DNA from: Lentisphaerota bacterium
Lineage (GTDB): Bacteria; Verrucomicrobiota; Lentisphaeria; Victivallales; Victivallaceae
Assembly (NCBI GenBank): GCA_015061525.1
Contig: SUWK01000005.1
Span: forward strand, 1 to 64,000
DNA: 64,000 nt
Direction of reading: 5' to 3'
Positions 49,603-57,813 of the stretch are shown here, piece by piece (the stretch's first letter is position 1; each line of letters opens with the position of its first letter). The position numbers were made by a program, and so were the translations under genes. The notes under the pieces were generated by a model. The model was not told where the DNA came from. It ran no database searches and saw nothing but the letters and a program-made list of their open reading frames with translations.

Positions 49603-52578
49603 TTACTGCTCTTTTCCGCAGCATTTTTTATATTTTTTACCACTGCCGCAGGGACAGAGATCATTTCTGCCGACTTTCGGGGTTTCCCGGTGAAACGTTA
49701 TCTGCACCTCCTGCGGCGGTTCACTCTCCTCCGCTTCCGGAACCGGCATGCCGAATTGCTCCATCGTCTGATGACGCAGCTCCTGCGGCATGGAGGCCAG
49801 CAATTCCTCCAGAGATTCTATCCGGGTGATGGTCATGCGGAAAAGGTTCTTCGCCACATCCGCATACACCTGATCCATCATGCTTTTGAAAATCCCGAAT
49901 GCCTCGTTTTTATACTCTACCAGCGGATCTTTCTGGGCGTAGACCCGCAGTGACATGCTTGAACGCAGCTGATCCATGGAGTACAGATGTTCCTGCCACA
50001 ACCGGTCGATCGCCTCAAGCACCGTATGCCGCTGCAAATAATCGCGCTGTTCGTCATCCAGCGCGGCATTACGGTCGATATAAGCGTTTTCAATGCGGTC
50101 GATGATCTGCAGATTCAAAGCTTTGATATCGGTAACTTTTCCATCGCGGATGCCGTCAGTGAAAAATTCCGGGGTGAACTCCAGCGGGAAAACCGCATTC
50201 AACTCCGCAGCCATTTTGTCCGGACGGAACTTGTTTTCGCCCTTGCCCTCTCCGGAAAACGCCGTTTTTTCCACCAGTTTCTCAACCACCTGATCAATAA
50301 CACCGAAAAGCACATCGTGCGGATTATCCGACAACAGAGCATCCCGGCGCAGCGCGTAGACGATCTCACGCTGTTTATTCATCACATCGTCAAAATCCAG
50401 CGTCCGTTTACGGATGGCAAAATGCTGCTGTTCCACCCGTTTCTGGGCGGTTTCAATGGATTTATCCAACCACGGATGCTGAAGTTCATCACCCTCACGC
50501 AAACCGAAACGGTCAAAGATCTTGACGATCCGGTCGCCGCCGAAAAGCCGCATCAGGTCATCTTCCAGCGATACGTAGAATTTGGAACTGCCCGGATCTC
50601 CCTGACGTGAACAACGGCCGCGCAGCTGGCGGTCGATACGCCGGGAGTCGTGACGGGAACTGCCGATGACATGCAGACCGCCCCTTTCCGGAACTCCTTC
50701 GCCAAGTTTGATATCAGTACCGCGCCCGGCCATATTGGTGGCAACGGTCACTGCACCGATTTGACCGGCACGGGCAACGATCTCTGCTTCGTGCTGGTGA
50801 TTTTTAGCATTCAGCACGTTGTGCGGAATATTGCGGATTTTGAGCATACGGGAAAGTTTCTCGGAGTCGTCAACTGAAATCGTACCCAGCAGCACCGGCT
50901 GTCCCTGAGCGTGACGTTCAGCGACATCTGCGAGTATGGCATTGAATTTCTCCCGTTTCGTTTTGAAAATGGAGTCATTCTCATCCTTACGGATGCAGGG
51001 CCGGTTGGTTGGAATGACAGTGACATCCAGTTTGTAGATCTGATGGAACTCCGATGCCTCGGTTTCCGCCGTACCGGTCATACCGGCAAGCTTCTTGTAC
51101 ATACGGAAGTAGTTCTGGATCGTGATGGTCGCCATCGTCTGGGTCTCCTGCTCGATGGGAACATCCTCCTTTGCCTCCAATGCCTGATGCAGTCCGTCGG
51201 AAAAACGGCGTCCGGGCATCAAACGCCCGGTATGTTCATCAACGATCATCACCTTGCGATCCATGACCACGTAATTCACATCCTTCTCGAACAGACAATA
51301 TGCTTTAAGCAGCTGTGAAAGGTTGTGCAAACGCTCGCTTTTGGCGGAAAACTGCTCCTGAAACTCATTTTTAACGGTAACTTTCTCTTCAGCAGAAAGG
51401 TTTTCATCGGTCTCAATACGGTGAAGTTCACCGAGCAGATCCGGCACGATGAAGTCTTCGGGACTGTCCGGACTCAACGTATTGCGGCCCAATTCGGTCA
51501 AATCAGCTTCGTGGGTCTTCTCATCAATAGTGAAAAAGAGAACCGACTGAACCTCCTGCAGCATACCGCGATTGTTGTCGCTGTGGACTTTCGAATCCAA
51601 TCTTTCGACCTCACGCAAGATCTCTCCATCCTCCAGAGCATGAAGCAGCTGGCGATGCGTCGGCATACCGAACTTGACCTGCAGAAGTTTCAGACACGCT
51701 TCTTCGCGTTCACTCTCTGTGATCGACTCCCGGGCCAAAATATCACGCGCCTCGCGCACCAGACGGGAACAGAGCATATTCTGCTTGGAATAAAGCGATG
51801 CCACCGGTGGTTTGAGTTCAGCGTACTGGTTGGTCGCCATCGGCACCGGACCGGAAATAATCAGAGGAGTACGCGCTTCGTCGATGAGGATACTGTCGAT
51901 TTCGTCCACGATCGCATAGAAGTGATCCCGCTGAACGATCTGATCCGCTTCCGTTGCCATACCCATGTCACGCAAATAGTCAAAACCGAACTCACTGTTG
52001 GTTCCGTAAGTGATATCGCAGGCATACTGCTCTTTGCGGACACTGGGCGGCTGCATGTTCTGCAGACAACCGACGGTCAGACCGAGAAATTCATAAATCA
52101 ACCCCATCCACTCGGAGTCGCGGCGGGCAAGGTAATCATTGACCGTGACCAGCTGACAGTTTTTACCGGAAAGCGCGTTGAGATAGAGCGGCATGGTCGC
52201 CACAAGAGTTTTACCCTCTCCGGTCGCCATTTCCGCGATCGCCCCGCGGTGCAAAGCAATACCACCCATGATCTGCACATCAAAGGGGATCATGTTCCAA
52301 ACCTGCTCCTGACCGCAAACCTCTTTGACCGCTTTGCGTTCAGTCATTCTGCGGCAGGCGTTCTTGACCACGGCAAAAGCCTCGCACATGATATCATCAA
52401 GGGTTTCGCCGTCGGCAAGACGTTTTTTGAATTCCGGAGTTTTCGCCTGCAGTTCTTCATCACTGAGTTTTTGATATTCAACTTCAAGCGCGTTTATCCG
52501 GGCGACAAGCGGACGCATCCTCTTCACGTCCCGCTGACTTTTCGTCCCGAACAGGGCTCTGATTATCGCGTTGATCAT
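49603..52578 (-). CDS. secA: Protein translocase ATPase SecA
   Basis: 991 residues. Motor domain with GEMATGEGKTLVATMPLYLNAL, DEIDSILIDEARTPLIISG and the RGTDIKLG region; the helical scaffold and wing follow. The C-terminus is a complete SEC-C zinc motif (GRNDLCPCGSGKKYKKCCG) that binds SecB or phospholipid. I chose the ATG at 52578 (MINAIIRALFGTKSQRDVKR), the canonical N-terminus. It is co-directional with valS. Confidence 0.96.
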   Translation of the reverse strand: MINAIIRALFGTKSQRDVKRMRPLVARINALEVEYQKLSDEELQAKTPEFKKRLADGETLDDIMCEAFAVVKNACRRMTERKAVKEVCGQEQVWNMIPFDVQIMGGIALHRGAIAEMATGEGKTLVATMPLYLNALSGKNCQLVTVNDYLARRDSEWMGLIYEFLGLTVGCLQNMQPPSVRKEQYACDITYGTNSEFGFDYLRDMGMATEADQIVQRDHFYAIVDEIDSILIDEARTPLIISGPVPMATNQYAELKPPVASLYSKQNMLCSRLVREARDILARESITESEREEACLKLLQVKFGMPTHRQLLHALEDGEILREVERLDSKVHSDNNRGMLQEVQSVLFFTIDEKTHEADLTELGRNTLSPDSPEDFIVPDLLGELHRIETDENLSAEEKVTVKNEFQEQFSAKSERLHNLSQLLKAYCLFEKDVNYVVMDRKVMIVDEHTGRLMPGRRFSDGLHQALEAKEDVPIEQETQTMATITIQNYFRMYKKLAGMTGTAETEASEFHQIYKLDVTVIPTNRPCIRKDENDSIFKTKREKFNAILADVAERHAQGQPVLLGTISVDDSEKLSRMLKIRNIPHNVLNAKNHQHEAEIVARAGQIGAVTVATNMAGRGTDIKLGEGVPERGGLHVIGSSRHDSRRIDRQLRGRCSRQGDPGSSKFYVSLEDDLMRLFGGDRIVKIFDRFGLREGDELQHPWLDKSIETAQKRVEQQHFAIRKRTLDFDDVMNKQREIVYALRRDALLSDNPHDVLFGVIDQVVEKLVEKTAFSGEGKGENKFRPDKMAAELNAVFPLEFTPEFFTDGIRDGKVTDIKALNLQIIDRIENAYIDRNAALDDEQRDYLQRHTVLEAIDRLWQEHLYSMDQLRSSMSLRVYAQKDPLVEYKNEAFGIFKSMMDQVYADVAKNLFRMTITRIESLEELLASMPQELRHQTMEQFGMPVPEAEESEPPQEVQITFHRETPKVGRNDLCPCGSGKKYKKCCGKEQ

Positions 52579-52746
52579 AGGATAAAATCTTCCTTCATTT
52601 TGAATTTTATTCCATCCCGGAACAACCGGGAGCATACATATACACAAAAACAACAGTTCCCGCTCAAAACAGACACCCACCCCTGACTGCCTGTCCTGCT
52701 GCCGCTTTTCCGCTCCTCTGCCGACTTGCGGCACTTTTGCCTTGCG

Positions 52747-53215
52747 GCGACCAGCGTTCCGCCGCCTTATCCCGGCGAAGCCTTGGCGAGGACGGATTGA
52801 TCGCGTCCGGGTTCGACCCGGTGCGATTTTACCGCCTTGCGGCGATTTTTTGTGCCTTACGGCATTTTTGCCTCCGGCGGTTTTTCGCCTCCGGCGGTTT
52901 TTCGCCTTCGGCGACCAGCGTTCCGCCGCCTTGTCCCGGCGAAGCCTTGGCGAAGACGGATGGACCGCGTCCGGGTACGACCCGGCGCGATACTGCCGCC
53001 TGCCGGCGGCTTTTTTATGCCTTACGGCATTTTTGCCTCCGGCGGTTGTTTCGCCTCACGGCGACCAGCGTTCCGCCGCCTTGTCCCGGCGAAGCCTTGG
53101 CGAAGACGGATGGACCGCGTCCGGGTACGACCCGGCGCGATACTGCCGCCTGCCGGCGGTTTTTGTGCCTGACGGCACTTTTGCCTCCGGCGGTTTTTCG
53201 CCTCACGGCGACCAG
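52747..53215. repeat. GC-rich tandem hairpin array, about 3.1 copies
   Basis: Units beginning GCGACCAGC at 52747, 52911, 53061 and (truncated) 53208, so periods are 164, 150 and 147 bp. Each unit holds a 32-nt module (52765-52796, 52929-52960, 53079-53110), a CCGGGTACGACCCGG-type stem and, in plus-strand sense, two or three short hairpins each followed by T5-T6 (e.g. GCCGCC-TGCC-GGCGGC-TTTTTT). All three plus frames are partly open simply because stop codons are rare in this GC-rich sequence. The flanks 52579-52740 and 53216-53376 have no gene I can support. Confidence 0.85.
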
Positions 53216-53257
53216 CATAAAACTGCTGTAAAAACTTGCGTTTTATAAGTGCGCCAA

Positions 53258-53292
53258 AGGGCGAAAGGGTGTTTTACACCGTCTTTCGCCCT
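53258..53292. repeat. Long hairpin past the array
   Basis: AGGGCGAAAG/CTTTCGCCCT (10 bp), with a nested GTGT/ACAC stem at the tip, making one long stem-loop without a T-run. It lies 85 nt beyond the 3' end of the minus-strand Zn-ribbon gene. Confidence 0.6.
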
Positions 53293-53376
53293 GAATGCCG
53301 CTGCTGATATTCCCGGTACCCTCCGGAAAAAAGTCTTCTATCTTCTGAAAACTGCAGATCCTGAAAACTTCCCCGG

Positions 53377-53769
53377 TCAACGGAACACCTGCGGATTGGA
53401 AGGTTCAACCCACAGATGAAAATCCATTTTCTGACCGGCGATCTCCAATGTGATCAATGTATTCAACCTGGTCAGCAGCAGCGCGTAAGGTACCCGCACC
53501 TCACCGCCGGCAACATTGACCGAAACCACACTGTCACCGAGAATATCTTCACACTCCCGGATGGCTGAAATCAGCTTCATCATCCGGAGCAATTTATCCC
53601 GCAGCACTCCGTCAAGCATGTACGCCCGGTGACAAACCGGACAGACCGCCTGAAATTCCGGATCAGCAACGCTTGCCATATCAAAACTGACAACACCACC
53701 GCAATCATCAGTCAGGCAGTTGAAGTCAAGTTTCGCCCTGGAAGCGGCATTGTTTTCCGGCGTACTCAT
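53377..53769 (-). CDS. Small zinc-ribbon protein, unknown function
   Basis: 130 residues with a four-cysteine pattern (C-x4-C about residues 18-23, then CPVC about 43-46) that looks like one zinc ribbon. A helical region and a C-terminal beta-rich part follow, with no membrane segment. Its ATG overlaps the stop of the PtsN-like gene (ATGA), so the two are translationally coupled and may act together. I do not recognise a family. Confidence 0.7.
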   Translation of the reverse strand: MSTPENNAASRAKLDFNCLTDDCGGVVSFDMASVADPEFQAVCPVCHRAYMLDGVLRDKLLRMMKLISAIRECEDILGDSVVSVNVAGGEVRVPYALLLTRLNTLITLEIAGQKMDFHLWVEPSNPQVFR

Positions 53770-54233
53770 TGGGGATCGGCGTCCTGCTGAATGACCTTGA
53801 GCAACTCGACCGTATTACCGACTGTGCCAATGATCTGTTCAATGAGTTTGGGATTACGCAGTCTGCGGGAAATACTGGAAAGCAGCTGCAGATACGCTTC
53901 CTGATTTTCATCCGGAGCAATAGTAAATACGATCACCCGCACCGGCTGGTCATCCAATCCCTGATAATCGCTGATCGGATTTTCACAAACACCAACGATA
54001 ACATAAGGATGAAGGATATCATTCACCCGGATGTGGGGCAGAGCCAGCATACCGCCGACTCCGGTGGTCATCATCTGTTCACGCTTCCACGCGAGGCGGA
54101 AAATAACATCGCGGCTGAGCTTGGTCAGATCCGCTGCTCTGGAGATCAGCTGATCCATGACCTCCAATTTGGTTTTCCCCACAAGGGTCATCACCGAATC
54201 CTTGTCAACGTACTGGGAAAAATCGTTTTTCAT
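53766..54233 (-). CDS. PTS EIIA-like protein (fructose/nitrogen type)
   Basis: 155 residues of the PtsN/EIIA-Fru family. The phospho-acceptor motif is GGMLALPHIRV (His about 67), and the preceding SRDVIFRLAWKREQMMTTGVG fits the family helix. No HPr, EI or sugar permease is nearby, so it is more likely a regulatory EIIA than part of a sugar transporter. It is driven by its own promoter (54291-54319). Confidence 0.8.
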   Translation of the reverse strand: MKNDFSQYVDKDSVMTLVGKTKLEVMDQLISRAADLTKLSRDVIFRLAWKREQMMTTGVGGMLALPHIRVNDILHPYVIVGVCENPISDYQGLDDQPVRVIVFTIAPDENQEAYLQLLSSISRRLRNPKLIEQIIGTVGNTVELLKVIQQDADPQ

Positions 54234-54290
54234 AATACTCTCTCCGTATAACCGTAACTTTTCTGAATTGATTACAATCAGTCAACTGTT

Positions 54291-54319
54291 AAAATACCGC
54301 ATAAAAATATTTTTGTCAA
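54291..54319 (-). promoter_or_regulatory. Promoter of the EIIA-like/zinc-ribbon operon
   Basis: Minus strand: TTGACA (54319-54314), exact 17-nt spacer, TATTTT (54296-54291). It lies about 58 nt ahead of the start codon. Confidence 0.8.
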
Positions 54320-54349
54320 CTCAATTTTATCATTTTTTTACATAAATGT

Positions 54350-54384
54350 GGCACATTTTTTGAAAAATACCGTTTAAATGTGCC
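54350..54384. promoter_or_regulatory. 9-bp inverted repeat upstream of the promoter
   Basis: GGCACATTT...AAATGTGCC with a 17-nt centre, about 31 nt upstream of the -35 box. It could be an operator or a weak terminator for the GT2 operon; on the plus strand four T follow. Confidence 0.45.
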
Positions 54385-54422
54385 TTTTCTCCTGTGGCGG
54401 CTTCGATGCCCCTGTACAATAT

Positions 54423-55490
54423 TCAACTGACAAAATGCAGAAAACGCAGCGTTTTCAACCCGTCGAACCATTCATGGAATGCAGTGACTGCCGCATCATC
54501 TTTCGCCGGAAGATTCTGCTGAATCCTTCTCCAGACATCCGCAAAATTCTCTTTCATAAAAAATACCGCTGCCGCCGCCGGAAGCTGCCGCAGAAACTTT
54601 TCCGGATCTTCCAGATTTTCCGCTGTAACCCGGTTCAAAACCATCTTGAGCACCCCGAATGCGATATCCGGTATTTCGTTAAGTTCTTCTCCCCGCAGCA
54701 GCTGCGCCACCGCCTGCCCCGTCCCGAAAGGGACCCGCATTGATACCCGCGGCGACGGATGCACCAGTTTATCCGGCAGACTCCGTACCTGTGTACTTTT
54801 GGCAACCGCCTGCAGAAAGTAAAAATCCTCCCCCGCAGTGCGGACTTTCATGCCTCCGGCTTTCAAATACGCATCACAGCGAACCGCAAATGCCGAACCG
54901 ACGGTGAAAAATGCATACGGCGAACCGGCTTCACGCAGTTTACTGACATACCTTGCCAGATACGCTTCATAGCGGTCGATCGCCGCCTGATGCAGTGCAT
55001 CACCCGCCGCCTGATGGGAAAATCCGATGGATACCGCTCCTCCCTTGAGAACTTCCGGCAGGACTCTGACAAAATAATCCGGATCAACGACCGTATCGGC
55101 ATCCATGGAAAATATCGCACTTCCCTCCATGTCACCGGCATTCAGAGAACCGATAAATGCATCCATTCCTGCCTTGCGTGCCGCGCCGACACCGCCATTC
55201 AACTCCGGCAGATAGATCGCAGTCACTCCCGGAAAAACCCCGATCCGGATAAGATTCAGCAGCTTTTCGGAATCACTTCCATCCGCTCCGGCAGGATAAT
55301 TTATCACTGCGATAACAGCCACCTTGTCCGGAATCTTTGCCAATGCCGTACGCAAAGAGTGTTCCATTGCGGCAAATCCGGCCAACTCATTGTATACCGG
55401 AATCACCACGGCATGACGGAAAGATCCCCCGGGATCCAACGGAACCGGCGGATTTTTACGCAAATACTTGACTACATCAAACTCTCTCAT
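54423..55490 (-). CDS. Family 2 glycosyltransferase
   Basis: 355 residues with a GT-A fold: HAVVIPVYNE at the N-terminus, GGVGAARKAGMD and the metal-binding FSMDADTVVD (DxD-type). No membrane segment is obvious, so it is a soluble or peripheral enzyme. The donor and acceptor sugars cannot be read. It lies 34 nt after hydE as the last gene of a long minus-strand run; cell-surface glycan synthesis is likely. Confidence 0.85.
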   Translation of the reverse strand: MREFDVVKYLRKNPPVPLDPGGSFRHAVVIPVYNELAGFAAMEHSLRTALAKIPDKVAVIAVINYPAGADGSDSEKLLNLIRIGVFPGVTAIYLPELNGGVGAARKAGMDAFIGSLNAGDMEGSAIFSMDADTVVDPDYFVRVLPEVLKGGAVSIGFSHQAAGDALHQAAIDRYEAYLARYVSKLREAGSPYAFFTVGSAFAVRCDAYLKAGGMKVRTAGEDFYFLQAVAKSTQVRSLPDKLVHPSPRVSMRVPFGTGQAVAQLLRGEELNEIPDIAFGVLKMVLNRVTAENLEDPEKFLRQLPAAAAVFFMKENFADVWRRIQQNLPAKDDAAVTAFHEWFDGLKTLRFLHFVS

Positions 55491-55524
55491 CTCCTCTTCT
55501 TCCTCTGCTGCATCAAGTTGATGT

Positions 55525-56637
55525 TCAATCTGAAATCTTTTTCAAAAGTTTTCTTTTACTGTAATGCAGAGGATCCCCCGGCTCATTGAACCGGGGCATT
55601 TCACCGATCTCCGCCAGCGATGCAGTCAACTTCTCCCTTATCTCCGAACTGTTCTCATCCAATGACGGCTTACCGTTGTAAAGCTGATAATCTTTTCTCC
55701 TCGAAACATTCCCCACATTAGGCATGATTACATTCGCTCCGGCAAGTATTCCGCGTTCCCTGCCCCTTGCCGGATCGATCGCCTGCAGTGCCGTCGTCGC
55801 AGCAATATTCACATCGCGCAGCACCAGACGGGTCACAGCGATCATCCGCAGTGATAATTTCAAACGCTTTTCAGCATCTCCCGGAAGATCCGGATACTGC
55901 TGCCCCAGCGGTGTATCCTCCTGCGGCAGAAACGGTCCCATACCGATCATATCCAAGTCCATCTGCCGGAAAAAGTCCACATCTGCTGCGAGATGTTCCA
56001 CGCTCTGACCGGGCAGACCGATCATCACTCCGGAACCGGTCTGGAAATCTGCCGCCTGCAATCTGCGCAATGCAGCTTTGCGTTCAGAATAAACCGCATC
56101 TGCCGGATGGATCTTCCGGAACAATGCCTCATCGGAACTTTCAATGCGCAGCAAATACCGTGTCGCCCCGGCTCTGCGCCATCTCTGATACGTTTCCAGA
56201 CTCTCTTCACCGCAGGAAAGCGTTATGCCCAATTCAAACGGCAGTTCCTTTATACGGCACAGTATCTCCTCCACCATATCAACGAACTCCGGATCGCTCC
56301 TCTCGCCGCTCTGCAGCACCACCGATCCATAACCGAATTCACCAGCCAGAACGGCACTTTCCACGATCTCGTTCACACTCATCGTATAACGGTGCGGTTT
56401 GGGATTGCTTCTGCGGATCCCGCAATACAGACAATCCCGGGTGCAGATATTGGAAAACTCGATCAATCCCCGCAAGTTCACCACCTTGCCGCAAATACTG
56501 CATTTCAGCTGATACGCAGCATCGAACAGTGCCTTTTCCGCCGCCTCATCCGGCGGACAGAGCAAAACTGTTATTTCCGGCACTGCAAGAAACTCTCCTG
56601 ACACCGCCTTTTCCAGAATACGGTAAAATCCGTCCAT
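55525..56637 (-). CDS. hydE: HydE-type radical SAM protein
   Basis: 370 residues with the 4Fe-4S/SAM motif C65-x3-C69-x2-C72 (NICTRDCLYCGIR) and the HydE-like context RGLIEFSNIC and MIGLPGQ. HydE helps build the dithiolate ligand of the [FeFe]-hydrogenase H-cluster. HydF, HydG and the hydrogenase are absent here. The related PylB, or an uncharacterised HydE-like enzyme, are alternatives. It starts 7 nt after the permease stop (ATG at 56637; GTG at 56643 possible). Confidence 0.8.
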   Translation of the reverse strand: MDGFYRILEKAVSGEFLAVPEITVLLCPPDEAAEKALFDAAYQLKCSICGKVVNLRGLIEFSNICTRDCLYCGIRRSNPKPHRYTMSVNEIVESAVLAGEFGYGSVVLQSGERSDPEFVDMVEEILCRIKELPFELGITLSCGEESLETYQRWRRAGATRYLLRIESSDEALFRKIHPADAVYSERKAALRRLQAADFQTGSGVMIGLPGQSVEHLAADVDFFRQMDLDMIGMGPFLPQEDTPLGQQYPDLPGDAEKRLKLSLRMIAVTRLVLRDVNIAATTALQAIDPARGRERGILAGANVIMPNVGNVSRRKDYQLYNGKPSLDENSSEIREKLTASLAEIGEMPRFNEPGDPLHYSKRKLLKKISD

Positions 56638-56643
56638 ATCCAC

Positions 56644-57813
56644 CTACATCTCTTTTACATCAAACGCCCGGCGCAATCCCTCACCGGTAAAATTGAACGA
56701 CATGACCGTTATAAACAGCACCACTCCCGGGAAAAAGGTCAGATGCCAATACTCCAGCGGATTGTCAAATGCCTGCCGCAGTAAATTACCCCAGCTCGCC
56801 GTCGGCGGCTGAACCCCGAAACCGAGAAAACTCAAGCCGCTTTCACTCATTATCGCCCCTGCCACTCCGAATGTACAGCTTATCAATACCGGTGCGGTAA
56901 TATTGGGCAGCAGATGACGGAACATGATCCTCCAACCCGGAACTCCGGATATCACACAACTCTGCACATAGGGCAGAGAACTTTCTTTCAACACTTCACC
57001 GCGCACCAAAAATGCCAGACCGATCCAGCCGGTCAAACCGATCACCGCGATCACCAGCGGTATTGATTGGGCTATTTTGTAATCACCCAGCATCGACATA
57101 AGTATCAGCAGCAGTAAAAACATGGGAAAACAGCTTATTATCTCCACCAGGCGCATCAACAGCAGATCAAGCACTCCCCGGAAGTATCCGGCGCACATTC
57201 CCACCGTCACCCCGATGACCAGCGCCAGTGCCGCAGCAAGTATTCCCACCGCCAGCGATACCCGCGCACCGTAGATCAGCCGCGATGCCAGATCTCTGCC
57301 TATATCATCGCAGCCGAGAATATGTTCCCCGCCCGGAGGAGCATACGGTATGCCGACGATCTCATCCGGCCCGTATGGGATGGGAGCAAAAACTGCACAC
57401 CGGGAATCTTCCGCCAGACGGCGAAAGTCAGTTTTATCCATCACTTGCGGAGTCAGGATGAATCCGGCAAGCATCACCACTGCCGTAAATGTTACAGCAA
57501 CAAGCCTGACTGTTTTCCTCCGGCACAGCAGAAAAATCAACGCTCCGGCAACCAGCATCACCGAAGCAAAGTTAAAGAGCATTTCCACCAGACTTTCGGA
57601 ACTTTCCGGAGCGAAAAAAAAGCGGAGAAACGGCATGGATACTCTGCCGTGTACATCAATAAAAAACAGCGGCTTGCCGTTGGCGATGAAAGGTGCAAAC
57701 AACGCCGGAAACACAATCAATACGATCCCCGCCGCTCCGACACGGCTGACCGGCGATGACCAGAAACGGCACAGCATATCATGCCAGGGGGTTGTCTGTT
57801 TATCCGCACTCAT
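56644..57813 (-). CDS. Peptide-type ABC permease (OppC/DppC-like)
   Basis: 389 residues, longer than the usual 290-310. The C-terminal 230 residues carry the permease core, with GCDDIGRDLASRLIYGARVSL and the EAA-type loop GVPGWRIMFRHLLPN. Between TM1 (about 25-45) and the core it has a longer loop with an extra pair of membrane segments (SLVEMLFNFASVMLVAGALIFLL...LVAVTFTAVVMLAGFIL). Its ATG overlaps the stop of the binding-protein gene. No OppB-like partner or ATPase gene is adjacent in the window. Confidence 0.85.
   Translation of the reverse strand: MSADKQTTPWHDMLCRFWSSPVSRVGAAGIVLIVFPALFAPFIANGKPLFFIDVHGRVSMPFLRFFFAPESSESLVEMLFNFASVMLVAGALIFLLCRRKTVRLVAVTFTAVVMLAGFILTPQVMDKTDFRRLAEDSRCAVFAPIPYGPDEIVGIPYAPPGGEHILGCDDIGRDLASRLIYGARVSLAVGILAAALALVIGVTVGMCAGYFRGVLDLLLMRLVEIISCFPMFLLLLILMSMLGDYKIAQSIPLVIAVIGLTGWIGLAFLVRGEVLKESSLPYVQSCVISGVPGWRIMFRHLLPNITAPVLISCTFGVAGAIMSESGLSFLGFGVQPPTASWGNLLRQAFDNPLEYWHLTFFPGVVLFITVMSFNFTGEGLRRAFDVKEM

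Noticed and set aside
52579-52734. SecA starting upstream at 52734
   Set aside because: The extension is unlike any SecA N-terminus; MINAIIRALFGTKSQRD at 52578 is canonical.
52737-53248. Plus-strand frames of 164 and 168 codons through the repeat array, giving repeated peptides
   Set aside because: All three frames are open, periods differ and one is not a multiple of three, and there is no ribosome-binding site; the peptide repeats come from DNA repeats.
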